DNA from: Pseudomonas sp. 10-1B
GTDB taxonomy: Bacteria; Pseudomonadota; Gammaproteobacteria; Pseudomonadales; Pseudomonadaceae
Assembly: GCF_000935045.1 (NCBI RefSeq)
Contig: NZ_JYKS01000011.1
Span: 124,001-188,000, forward strand
Reading direction: 5' to 3'
DNA length: 64,000 bases
The stretch's first letter is position 1. Each line of letters begins with the position of its first letter. This document shows positions 41,749 to 49,970 of this stretch, piece after piece. Under the pieces are notes generated by a model, which saw only the letters and a program-made list of their open reading frames with translations, did not search any database and was not told where the DNA came from. The translations under genes were made by a program, and so were the position numbers.

Positions 41749-42125
41749 CACAGCCCCCACAGCGCAGCGATCACCCCGCCAACGAGCAAAGCGCAGCCAC
41801 CCGAGAGCAACGGCATGAGCGGCGAAACAGGAAGCGGCGCTTGCTGCCTGAGCGCGCGCTCAATGCTCAGCCAGCGCCAGAATGCGCCAACACTGACAAT
41901 CAGGCTGAGCCCCACTAGGCCAACCACCAGGGCACGCTTCTCGTTCGGGTTGAACAGCCCCAAGGTGAACGCCTCTACGGCGATGCCACTGGCCAGCAAC
42001 GCCAGTGCTGTGCGAATCCATGCCAGAAAGGTGCGTTCGTTGGCCAGGGTAAAACGTGGATCGGGCTCCTGCCCTTGCCCCAGCAACAACTGGCTAAGGG
42101 CAGACGAAAACGCACTTGGCAACAT
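41745..42125 (-). CDS. DUF202 membrane protein (YidH-like)
   Basis: A 126-residue protein with 'DPRFTLANERTFLAWIRTALALLASGIAVEAF', the DUF202 signature, and three TM segments. It forms a coupled pair with the following DUF202 gene and precedes the racemase-like gene on the same strand. Its link to catabolism is positional only. Confidence 0.8.
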   Translation of the reverse strand: MLPSAFSSALSQLLLGQGQEPDPRFTLANERTFLAWIRTALALLASGIAVEAFTLGLFNPNEKRALVVGLVGLSLIVSVGAFWRWLSIERALRQQAPLPVSPLMPLLSGGCALLVGGVIAALWGLW

Positions 42126-42304
42126 ACCGCGAACTCCCTAAATTTCAGCGTAAGGCGTTGTAAATCAATACGCTAGCGTTGCAACAAGGACAATAAACAG
42201 GTCATATAACAACTATGGCATCATCCTATTGAGCCACTCGGTAATGCACCAATATTGTCTTTCAATACGGGCCATACCACGCCGGCATGGCCACGGAACT
42301 TCAC

Positions 42305-43246
42305 ATGACACTCAAACAACTGCGTTATCTGATTGCCATCGCCGAAGCCGGGAGTTTCTCGTCGGCCGCACGCCGCGCCTACATTGCCCAGCCGGCGCTC
42401 AGCCGCCAGATCAACCTGCTGGAAAGCGAGCTGGAGATGCAGTTGCTCGAACGCGTGCATGATGGCGTCAACCTCACCGATGCCGGCCGACGCCTGTACG
42501 AGATTGCCCGCTCGGTGGTGCAGACCATCGACACGGTCAAGGATGAGCTGGAGTCGACCAAGGGCAACCCCAAGGGACGGGTGGCGATTGCCATTCCGGT
42601 CACTGCTTCAGCCCTGCTGTTGCCGCTGATCATTACCCGCGCCAACGAGAAATTCCCTGGTATCGAGCTGACCGTGCGCGACGGCCTGAGCCAAGAAGGC
42701 GGTGAGGCCATCGAATTGGGTAAGGTGGATTTCGGCCTGGTGCCGAATGCCGAAGAGCTCGAGCATGTGCATGTCGAGCCGATTTTCACCGAAGAACTGT
42801 ATTGGTTGAGTGTGCAGGCCTCGGCCTGTAGCGACGAGTGCATTACCCTGGCCAAAGCCTTGAGCCAGCCCCTGGTGATGGCGCCACGGGCCAGCTCGCA
42901 CCTGCGCCGGCGGGTAGAACAGGCGGCGCTTGAAGCCGGGCTGGAGCTGAAAGTGCAGTACGAGCAGCAGACCGCCCAGGGCGTCAGCAGCCTGGTGCGC
43001 AGCGGCCTGGCGGCCACCATCGGGAATTGGCCGGCGGTGGAAGACAACCCGCAACAGCTGGCCCGGCGCATTGTCGAGCCGAGTGTGCGGCGCACCCTGT
43101 CGATCGCCTACTCGACCCACAAGCCACTGACCTTCGCCGCCTCATGCATCCGCGACCTGGTGCGCGCCCTGCTGATCGAAGTGGTGCAGTCAGGGCGCTG
43201 GAAAGGTGAACTGATCGAACGTCGGCAGGAACCTCAAGAGGTTTGA
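42305..43246 (+). CDS. LysR-family regulator, copy 1
   Basis: A 313-residue LysR regulator: N-terminal HTH 'LRYLIAIAEAGSFSSAARRAYIAQPALSRQINLLE' and a periplasmic-binding-like effector domain from about residue 90. It is divergent from the DUF202/racemase-like genes and convergent with the MFS gene, which it overlaps by 13 bases at the 3' end. It probably controls the divergent genes. ATG 42305 is used; ATG 42287 adds six residues. Confidence 0.88.
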   Translation: MTLKQLRYLIAIAEAGSFSSAARRAYIAQPALSRQINLLESELEMQLLERVHDGVNLTDAGRRLYEIARSVVQTIDTVKDELESTKGNPKGRVAIAIPVTASALLLPLIITRANEKFPGIELTVRDGLSQEGGEAIELGKVDFGLVPNAEELEHVHVEPIFTEELYWLSVQASACSDECITLAKALSQPLVMAPRASSHLRRRVEQAALEAGLELKVQYEQQTAQGVSSLVRSGLAATIGNWPAVEDNPQQLARRIVEPSVRRTLSIAYSTHKPLTFAASCIRDLVRALLIEVVQSGRWKGELIERRQEPQEV

Positions 43247-44538
43247 AGGCGCTGCGCTGAAGTCGTGCTTTGCAGCTGATTGCGCGAGCGCTGCGGGTTC
43301 ATGGTCAGCAGGCCGACCAGCCCGGCGCTGACCAGCACCGCGCCACAGACCATGAAGCCATGGGCATAGCCGTCAGCGTTGATACCGTCGGCGTTCTGCA
43401 CCAGAAAGCCGGTGATCACCGGCGCCGCCAGCCCTGCCAATGAACCACAGGCATTGCCGATGGCGAGCATGCTGCCACGCTGGCCGCTGGGCACCACTTC
43501 GGCAAGCATCGCCGGGCCAATCGAGTACATCACCAGCGCCAGGCCGCCGCTCAAGGTCAGGCAAGCAATGCGTTCAGCCAGCGACAACCCCGGCAGTACC
43601 AAGGCCGCGGCGAGGATGCCGCTGAGTACCAGGCACACCGAGACGAATACCCCACGCGCCAGCCGTGACGGCAGGCCACGGCGCAGCAAGCGTTGCGACC
43701 ACCAAGCCATGATCAGGCTCAGCGGTGTGGTCACGAGTACGAACACCACGAACATCCGCCCGGCGTTCAGCGACGCCATGCCCAGGCCCTTCTCCAGATA
43801 GGCCGGAACCCAAGTCAGGGTCAACGCCAGCGACCAGTTTGCGGCGAAGTGGCCGAGGTAGTTGCCGATCACGGTCGGATCGCAGAGCAGACGCCGATAC
43901 GGGATGCGCGCCTGCGCCACCGCGGCCTCGGGATTGGCCGCGGCGACATTGTCCAGCTGCCCTTCCTTGCCCAGCCGGTACCAGGCCACGCACCAGACCA
44001 GGCCGATGGCCGCGAGCACGGCAAAGTTGCTGCGCCAGCCGTAATGCACACTCATCCATGGGATCAGCAGGCCGGCCACCAGCAAGCCCATGGCGCTGCC
44101 CGAATGCAGCAACGCGACCGGCAGGCTGCGCTTGTTGTCGGGGAACCACTTGTACAGGGCGTGGGTGGCCACCGGTGAGGCCGGGCCTTCGCCGACCCCC
44201 AGCAGCACCCGGCAGGCGACGATGGTCCACAGTGACGTGGCAAACAGCATCGGCAATTGCACCAGGGCCCAGAACAGCCCCATACCGAGCAACAGGGTGC
44301 GGGTCGGCTTGTGGTTGGCGAGAAAGCCGCCAAGCACCGCCGAGAGCGAGAACAACCAGTGCAGGGCGCCGCCGATCAAGCCGAACTCTGCAGGGCTGAG
44401 CTGCAGTTCCGCCATCATCGGCACAGCGACCAGGCCAATAACCACCTTGTCGAGGAAGTTCACCAACATCATCACCGCCAACAACACCGCAATGGTCCAG
44501 GCGGCTTTCGGGCGGTAGCCAGTTTCGATGCCGAGCAT
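43234..44538 (-). CDS. MFS transporter (ACS type), second cluster
   Basis: A 434-residue, 12-TM carrier with 'VNFLDKVVIGLVAVPMMAELQLSPAEFGLIGGALHWLFSLSA' and 'GVGEGPASPVATHALYKWFPDNKRSLPVALLHSG', the pattern of organic-anion ACS carriers. It likely imports the acid handled by the acyl-CoA dehydrogenase and ligase genes upstream. AGAGG precedes the ATG, and AACAAGAA lies just before that. Its last 13 bases overlap the convergent LysR gene. Confidence 0.87.
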   Translation of the reverse strand: MLGIETGYRPKAAWTIAVLLAVMMLVNFLDKVVIGLVAVPMMAELQLSPAEFGLIGGALHWLFSLSAVLGGFLANHKPTRTLLLGMGLFWALVQLPMLFATSLWTIVACRVLLGVGEGPASPVATHALYKWFPDNKRSLPVALLHSGSAMGLLVAGLLIPWMSVHYGWRSNFAVLAAIGLVWCVAWYRLGKEGQLDNVAAANPEAAVAQARIPYRRLLCDPTVIGNYLGHFAANWSLALTLTWVPAYLEKGLGMASLNAGRMFVVFVLVTTPLSLIMAWWSQRLLRRGLPSRLARGVFVSVCLVLSGILAAALVLPGLSLAERIACLTLSGGLALVMYSIGPAMLAEVVPSGQRGSMLAIGNACGSLAGLAAPVITGFLVQNADGINADGYAHGFMVCGAVLVSAGLVGLLTMNPQRSRNQLQSTTSAQRLQTS

Positions 44539-44551
44539 GGAGTACCTCTGA

Positions 44552-44559
44552 TTCTTGTT
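44552..44559 (-). promoter_or_regulatory. AANAANAA (Crc/Hfq-type) motif, MFS gene of cluster 2
   Basis: AACAAGAA on the minus strand, a few bases 5' of AGAGG. Confidence 0.5.
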
Positions 44560-44604
44560 ATAGAAAAAAGTCGCCCGCCATGACGGCGGGCGCGGTGCTG
44601 GGGC

Positions 44605-45768
44605 TCAGCCAGGCATGAGGATGCCCTTGGCGATAGTGTTGCGCTGGATCTCGCTGGTGCCGGTAAGGATACGCATCATGCGCGTGGCGCGGAACATCCA
44701 TTCCACCGGGTTGCCACGGATCAGACCGGCGCCACCGTGCACCTGCACGGCGCGGTCAACAATCCTGAAGGCTGCCTCCGAGGCGTACAGCTTGCACATC
44801 GGCGCCTGGGTGCGGATGTCGCCGCCAGCGTCGTTGAGCGCTGCAGTGGCGTACATCATACTGCGCGCCGCGAGCAGCTCGGTGGCCATGTCGGCGATCA
44901 TGTGGTTGACCGCCTGGAACATCGCGATCGGTTTGCCAAACTGGCTACGGGTGCGGGCGTAGTCGATCGACAGGTTCAGCGCCAGACCAGCCATGCCGAG
45001 CATGGTCGGGCAATGCAGCAGGCGGTTGAGGGTGATGCGCCCCATGGCCAGTTTGAAACCGGCGCCTTCGTCGCCAATGCGGTTTTCCACCGGCACCCGC
45101 ACATCCGTGAGCGCGATATTGCCGTGGCTGCCAGCGCCGGACATTACCTGATAGTCCGAGTCGACCTGCACACCCTGGCCCTTGAGGTCGACGAAGAACG
45201 CCGAGATACCCGCAGCGCCCTGCCCTGGCCCGGTCACTGCCAGCAACACGGCAAAGTCAGCATAAGGCGCACCAGAGATGTAACGCTTGGCGCCGTTGAA
45301 CACATAGTGATCACCATCAAGCCGTGCACTGGTTTTGATCGCGCTGGCATCGGAGCCTGCTTCGGCTTCGGTCAGGGCAAAGCACACCGCCTTCTCTGCC
45401 CGGCACACCGGCTGCAGGAACTTCTCCACCTGCACCGGGCTCGCCACCTTGAACAGGTGGCCGATGCGTGGCGGGCCGCTCAGCTCGCCCAGCACATGCG
45501 GCGCCAGCATCGAGCCAGTAAGGATCGCCGCCTCTTTGACCGCACACAGGTCGACCACGCTCAAGCCGGCACCGCCGAGGTTCTCCGGCAGCATGACATT
45601 GTAGAAACCCAGTTCGCAGGAACGCTTCCAGACATCGGCAAGCATTGCCTTGGGGTGCGCCTCCCCCCATTGCAGCTGTTCTTTCTTTTCCAGCGGGATG
45701 ATTTCATCGCGGATAAAGGCTTGCATGTCAGCGATGACGCGTTTGGCTTTTTCGCTTGGTTCGATCAT
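44605..45768 (-). CDS. Acyl-CoA dehydrogenase, copy 2
   Basis: A 387-residue flavoprotein with 'ENLGGAGLSVVDLCAVKEAA', 'CFALTEAEAGSDASAIKTSA', 'RTRSQFGKPIAMFQAVNHMIADMATE' and the C-terminal 'RMMRILTGTSEIQRNTIAKGIL'. It would desaturate the CoA ester made by the neighbouring ligase; the two genes are 20 bases apart on the same strand. The racemase-like gene 3 kb away fits a 2-methylacyl-CoA substrate. Confidence 0.9.
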   Translation of the reverse strand: MIEPSEKAKRVIADMQAFIRDEIIPLEKKEQLQWGEAHPKAMLADVWKRSCELGFYNVMLPENLGGAGLSVVDLCAVKEAAILTGSMLAPHVLGELSGPPRIGHLFKVASPVQVEKFLQPVCRAEKAVCFALTEAEAGSDASAIKTSARLDGDHYVFNGAKRYISGAPYADFAVLLAVTGPGQGAAGISAFFVDLKGQGVQVDSDYQVMSGAGSHGNIALTDVRVPVENRIGDEGAGFKLAMGRITLNRLLHCPTMLGMAGLALNLSIDYARTRSQFGKPIAMFQAVNHMIADMATELLAARSMMYATAALNDAGGDIRTQAPMCKLYASEAAFRIVDRAVQVHGGAGLIRGNPVEWMFRATRMMRILTGTSEIQRNTIAKGILMPG

Positions 45769-45788
45769 TTCGGTTCTGCTCCTGCGCG

Positions 45789-47336
45789 TCAGATCTTGCG
45801 CTGACTGTTTTTCCAGTAACCATCGCGAACCACCCGGCGCACGACTTTACCGTTGGGGTTTTTCGGCAGTTCATCGATGAAGTCGACACTGCGCGGCTTC
45901 TTGAAGCCGGCCAAATGCTCGGCACAGAAGACCATGATCTGGGCCTCGTCGAGACGGGCACCGGGCTTGAGCACTACCACCGCTTTCACCGCCTCCCCCC
46001 ACTGCTCGTCCGGCACGCCGACCACCGCAGCTTCGAATACCTCCGGCAGTTGGTAGAGCACTTGTTCGACTTCGGTGGGGTAGATGTTGAAGCCGCCGGA
46101 AATGATCATTTCCTTCTTGCGATCGACGATGAACACGTAGCCCAGCTCATCGACCGTGGCCAGGTCGCCGGTAAGGTAATAGCCGTCCCTCATCACTTCG
46201 GCGGTCAGCTCCGGGGCCTGCCAGTAGCCCTGCATGATGTCGTCGCCCTTGACCACGATCTCGCCGATTTCGCCGGGCTGGATGTCCTCGAACGCCTCGT
46301 TGACCACTCGCAGGTCGGTCTCGAAATAGCAACGCCCACAGGAGGACAACAAACGGGTATCGCCGTCTTTGACCAGGTGATCCTGTTCGGTCAGCACCGT
46401 GACCAGCGAGCAGGTCTCGCCGGCACCATATCCCTGCGCCAGAATCGGCCCGAAGAGCTCGATCGCGCGTTCCACCAGGGCGGGCGCCATGGGTGCGGCG
46501 CCGTACATGACCAGGCGCAGGCTGCTCAGGTCGAAGCATTCCACGCCTTCGACATTGACCAGGCGATTGACCATCGCTGGTACCAAGAACAAACGCGTTA
46601 CCCGCTCCTGCTCGATGGCACGCAGCAGCAATTCATCGTCGTAGCGTTCGATCAGCAGGTTGCAAGCACCCACCGCCAGCAGCGGCATGATCTGCATGCC
46701 ACTGGCATGGGTAATGGGGCCGACGTGGGCCATGACATCGTCCGGACCGGCGCCGCGCACCGGGCTGGCCAGGCTCTTGCGCACCAGGGCCTTGCGGTTG
46801 CCGAAGGTCAGCATCGCCGCCTTGAGCACTCCGGAACTGCCCGAGGTGTAGTGCAGCACCGCCAGGTCATCGTCGTGGGGGTCGCTGTTGAGGGTGCGCT
46901 CATCGCCCATGTCGAGCACTTCGCGATACGGGATGTCACCGCCTTCATCGGCCAGCACGATGATCCATTTCAGGTACGGTAATGCCTTGCGGTTAGCCGC
47001 CAGGGCCTGGGCTGGCGCACTGCCAGTGATCACCGCGACACTGCGCGAGTCGTTGAGCACGCGCACGATCTCTTCTGGCGACAGGCGCGCATTGATCGGA
47101 ACCTTGACCATCGCCGCCTTGTAAAACGCCACCTCCGCTTCGACCAGCTCGACGCGGTTCATGGCCAGGATCGCCACATGGGCGCCGGGCGCCAGGCCAA
47201 GCTTCAACAACCCCGAAGCCAGGCGGTTGCTGCGAGCTTCGAGTTGTGCGTAGGTCAGGCGCTGGCGGCTGTCGACAACCGCCTCGTTATGCGGCCAGTA
47301 ACGCGCACTTCGGCTCAGTATCTTTCCGAGGTTCAC
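45789..47336 (-). CDS. Acyl-CoA ligase (AMP-forming), second cluster
   Basis: A 515-residue ANL-family ligase. The P-loop reads 'LHYTSGSSGVLKAAMLT', keeping the Lys but lacking the usual Pro-Lys-Gly ending; 'QGYGAGE', 'DGYYLTGDLATVDELGY', 'KKEMIISGGFNIYP' and the C-terminal 'PNGKVVRR' Lys are normal. Start is GTG at 47336 with GGAG eight bases upstream; the open frame to 47423 has no support. It activates an acid to the CoA ester for the downstream acyl-CoA dehydrogenase. The altered P-loop may be subfamily-specific. Confidence 0.87.
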   Translation of the reverse strand: MNLGKILSRSARYWPHNEAVVDSRQRLTYAQLEARSNRLASGLLKLGLAPGAHVAILAMNRVELVEAEVAFYKAAMVKVPINARLSPEEIVRVLNDSRSVAVITGSAPAQALAANRKALPYLKWIIVLADEGGDIPYREVLDMGDERTLNSDPHDDDLAVLHYTSGSSGVLKAAMLTFGNRKALVRKSLASPVRGAGPDDVMAHVGPITHASGMQIMPLLAVGACNLLIERYDDELLLRAIEQERVTRLFLVPAMVNRLVNVEGVECFDLSSLRLVMYGAAPMAPALVERAIELFGPILAQGYGAGETCSLVTVLTEQDHLVKDGDTRLLSSCGRCYFETDLRVVNEAFEDIQPGEIGEIVVKGDDIMQGYWQAPELTAEVMRDGYYLTGDLATVDELGYVFIVDRKKEMIISGGFNIYPTEVEQVLYQLPEVFEAAVVGVPDEQWGEAVKAVVVLKPGARLDEAQIMVFCAEHLAGFKKPRSVDFIDELPKNPNGKVVRRVVRDGYWKNSQRKI

Positions 47337-47445
47337 TTTTATTCTCCGAAGTAGAACGGGGTGCGCCGATCTTACAAGTGGAGAAAAAAAGCCCGCCAAT
47401 ACAACTCTTGGGCGGTCCCCCATAACAAAATGGGATGGCCCGCCG

Positions 47446-48357
47446 CTACAGCCACTCCTGGATGTTGCGCTCGCAGGCTTCGTCCTGGAACAGTTCGATC
47501 AGGCGCTTGCACACCGGCGACAGATAACCGCCGGAACGGGTGATCAGGCCGATACGCCGGCGCAGATCGAGACCGCCAAGGTCCAGATTCAGCGGAACCA
47601 GGCCAGCGGCCTGGGTCATGCGCCCGCAGCGCGACAAGGTCAGCGTGGGCGTCCCGACAATCAGCGCGAACAGCGCCTCGCTGCTGAAGTCGGCTTCGAT
47701 TCGCAGGGTCGGAGGTGGCAGGCCCTGCTTGATGAACGCGTTATCCAGGGCCTGGCGAATGCGAATGTGGCCTTCGGGTAACAGCCACTGCTGATCTTGA
47801 ATATCACTGAGCTGCAGGCGCTTGCTGGCCGCCAGCGGGTGCCGAGCATCGGCGACTACTGCCAGGCAATCCTCATACAGCACCTGGGTGTCGAATTCTT
47901 CGGTGCCTGCCGAAATCGGCATCACCGCGACATCGATCTCTCCATTGCGCAGCAGTTCCAGCAGTTCACTGGCCAGGCGCCGGCGCATGCGCAAACGCGC
48001 CGCTGGGCGCTCACGCAACAGCCGGCGGCAACTGGCAACCACCAGGGCGTCGGGCAGCGACGGCGAATACCCCAGGCGCACGCCACCCTGTTCACCGCTG
48101 CGGATACTGCGCATCTCGGCCAGGGCATCGTCGAAGTCACGGCTCAGGCGCCGGGCACGGACCAGGAACAGCTCACCAGCCTGGGTCAGGCGCATGCCGG
48201 TGGAGGTGCGTTCGAACAGCATCACCCCCAGCAGGGTCTCGACCCGTCGCACCGCCTTGGTCAGCGAAGGCTGGGTAATGCCCAGTTGTTCCGCCGCCTT
48301 GCCCACCGTTCCACACTGCTGAACCGCGATGATGTATTCCAGGTCGCGCACGTCCAT
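47446..48357 (-). CDS. LysR-family regulator, copy 2
   Basis: A 303-residue LysR regulator with HTH 'YIIAVQQCGTVGKAAEQLGITQPSLTKAVRRVE' and an effector-binding domain. It lies between the ligase operon and the divergent serine hydrolase-transport operon (start 48509), so it could control either or both through the 151-base spacer. No T-N11-A box was identified with certainty. Confidence 0.88.
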   Translation of the reverse strand: MDVRDLEYIIAVQQCGTVGKAAEQLGITQPSLTKAVRRVETLLGVMLFERTSTGMRLTQAGELFLVRARRLSRDFDDALAEMRSIRSGEQGGVRLGYSPSLPDALVVASCRRLLRERPAARLRMRRRLASELLELLRNGEIDVAVMPISAGTEEFDTQVLYEDCLAVVADARHPLAASKRLQLSDIQDQQWLLPEGHIRIRQALDNAFIKQGLPPPTLRIEADFSSEALFALIVGTPTLTLSRCGRMTQAAGLVPLNLDLGGLDLRRRIGLITRSGGYLSPVCKRLIELFQDEACERNIQEWL

Positions 48358-48501
48358 GACATTCCTCTTGGCTATGGCTCTATAGCTGTTGATGCATTGC
48401 GCACAGATATATCGCGCTCTCAGACTGAGTTCAATGTCGGCTCACCCTTGGGCTGCAATGCTGGGGATAGGCGCTCCCCTCACGCTGTAACGCCTGGAGA
48501 T

Positions 48502-48509
48502 AACAACAA
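48502..48509 (+). promoter_or_regulatory. AANAANAA (Crc/Hfq-type) motif, serine hydrolase gene
   Basis: AACAACAA runs into the ATG of the serine hydrolase gene (GGAGATAACAACAATG). Confidence 0.55.
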
Positions 48510-49849
48510 TGAGTGGCATCACCGCTGAAACCGCACCCGCATTTACCCTTTGCAAACGGCTGCTGCCGGCGCTGTTGCTGGGGCTTGTCAGCACCCAGAG
48601 CCTGGCCGCCAGCGACACCAGTGACCCGGTCCGCCTGGGGGTGATGCAGGGCTTTCCCCCGGCCGCCGACAAGCGCGTGACCAAGCAGAACGCCTTCGAA
48701 CTGCCTAACCTGCGCTGGGCCCTGCGCAACGCCCGGGCCATGGCGCCCACTACCGGCATCCGTCGCGCGCCCAGCCCGTTGGCGCTGCCAAGGGGTGAAC
48801 CTGTCGCCCTCGACCAGTTGCGGTTCACCATCGGCGAACAATCGCTGTCGCTGCCCGAGTACCTGAGTGCGACCTTCACCGACGGCTTCATAGTCCTGCA
48901 CCGTGGCAAGCTGGTGTACGAGCGCTACCTCGATTCGTTCGCACCTGAGCAAGCGCACATCTGGGCCTCGATGACCAAGTCGGTGACCGGCCTGCTCGCC
49001 GCCAGCCTGATCGCCGAAGGCAAGCTCTCGGCTGATGCCAAGCTGTCCAGCTATGTGCCAGAACTGGCCGGTACACCGTTCGGCGAGGCAACGCTGCAGC
49101 AGAACCTGGATATGCAGGTCGAAGCGGTGTACCCGGCCAAGGTACCACCGGACATTGGCCTGTTCGCCGCTGCCGGGATCGTCCCGCGCCAGGCGGGCAT
49201 GCCCGACAACATCTACAGCTTCCTGCAGGCGGCAACGTTGCCCGAGCAGCCCAGCGCCACACCGATCTGGTACTACCAGAACGGTTCGCCCGAAGCAGTG
49301 GCCTGGGCCATCCGCCGGGTTACCGGCCAGAGCTGGTCGGCGCTGGTGTCGGAGCGTATCTGGTCGCAGTTTGCCGAGGATGACGCCTACAGCCAGGTCG
49401 ATGCCCTGGGAACCGAGATGGCCAGCGGCGGCATGAGCAGCACCCTGCGCGATGCCGCGCGCTTTGCCGAAGCCATTCGCCAGGCCTGGAGCAAACCCAC
49501 TGCCAGTTCGTCATTTGAACAAGCGGTGAAACTGGCCTTGCAACCCCACGATAACCAGGCGTTGATCGCCCAGAGCCCCAAGGCCAAAGACCGCGCCGGT
49601 TATGCCTACCGCGATTACTGGTACCAGAAGAACGATGGTGATGGCTCGATTGAAGCAGCCGGACGCTTTGGCCAGCGCATCTACATCAACCCCAAGCGTG
49701 AACTGGTGATCGTCAAGATGTCTTCGGCACCTGACATGGCGCCACGCGCCACCAGTGCTGGCGCGGCCCCGGTATCAACGCGCCAGGCGGCTGACACCAC
49801 GGCCGCCTTCAACAGCATGGTCAGCGCCCTGCTCCCCGCGGTGCTGTAG
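48509..49849 (+). CDS. Exported serine hydrolase (class C beta-lactamase-like fold)
   Basis: A 446-residue protein with a signal peptide ('LLPALLLGLVSTQSLAA') and the penicilloyl-serine hydrolase motifs: Ser154-x-x-Lys157 ('ASMTKSVTG') and a Tyr-x-Asn ('YYQNGSP', Tyr about 256). Enzymes of this fold are esterases, amidases or peptidases as well as beta-lactamases. The operon context (outer-membrane DUF1302, DUF1329, RND) favours an esterase acting on a hydrophobic ester outside the cytoplasm, an inference. Confidence 0.8.
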   Translation: MSGITAETAPAFTLCKRLLPALLLGLVSTQSLAASDTSDPVRLGVMQGFPPAADKRVTKQNAFELPNLRWALRNARAMAPTTGIRRAPSPLALPRGEPVALDQLRFTIGEQSLSLPEYLSATFTDGFIVLHRGKLVYERYLDSFAPEQAHIWASMTKSVTGLLAASLIAEGKLSADAKLSSYVPELAGTPFGEATLQQNLDMQVEAVYPAKVPPDIGLFAAAGIVPRQAGMPDNIYSFLQAATLPEQPSATPIWYYQNGSPEAVAWAIRRVTGQSWSALVSERIWSQFAEDDAYSQVDALGTEMASGGMSSTLRDAARFAEAIRQAWSKPTASSSFEQAVKLALQPHDNQALIAQSPKAKDRAGYAYRDYWYQKNDGDGSIEAAGRFGQRIYINPKRELVIVKMSSAPDMAPRATSAGAAPVSTRQAADTTAAFNSMVSALLPAVL

Positions 49850-49943
49850 CGCGTCAACACGGCCGGTCCCAGCGACCGGTCGCCACTCCCTGGTTGATTC
49901 AACAGCACTTGGCCATTGCTGGGCTTCGTGCTGCCGGTATTCC

Positions 49944-49954
49944 AATAACAATAA
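49944..49954 (+). promoter_or_regulatory. AANAANAA (Crc/Hfq-type) motif, DUF1302 gene
   Basis: AATAACAATAA, 17 bases before the ATG at 49971, contains two overlapping matches next to the AAGAGG ribosome site. Confidence 0.55.
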
Positions 49955-49970
49955 CCAAGAGGCAGCCATC

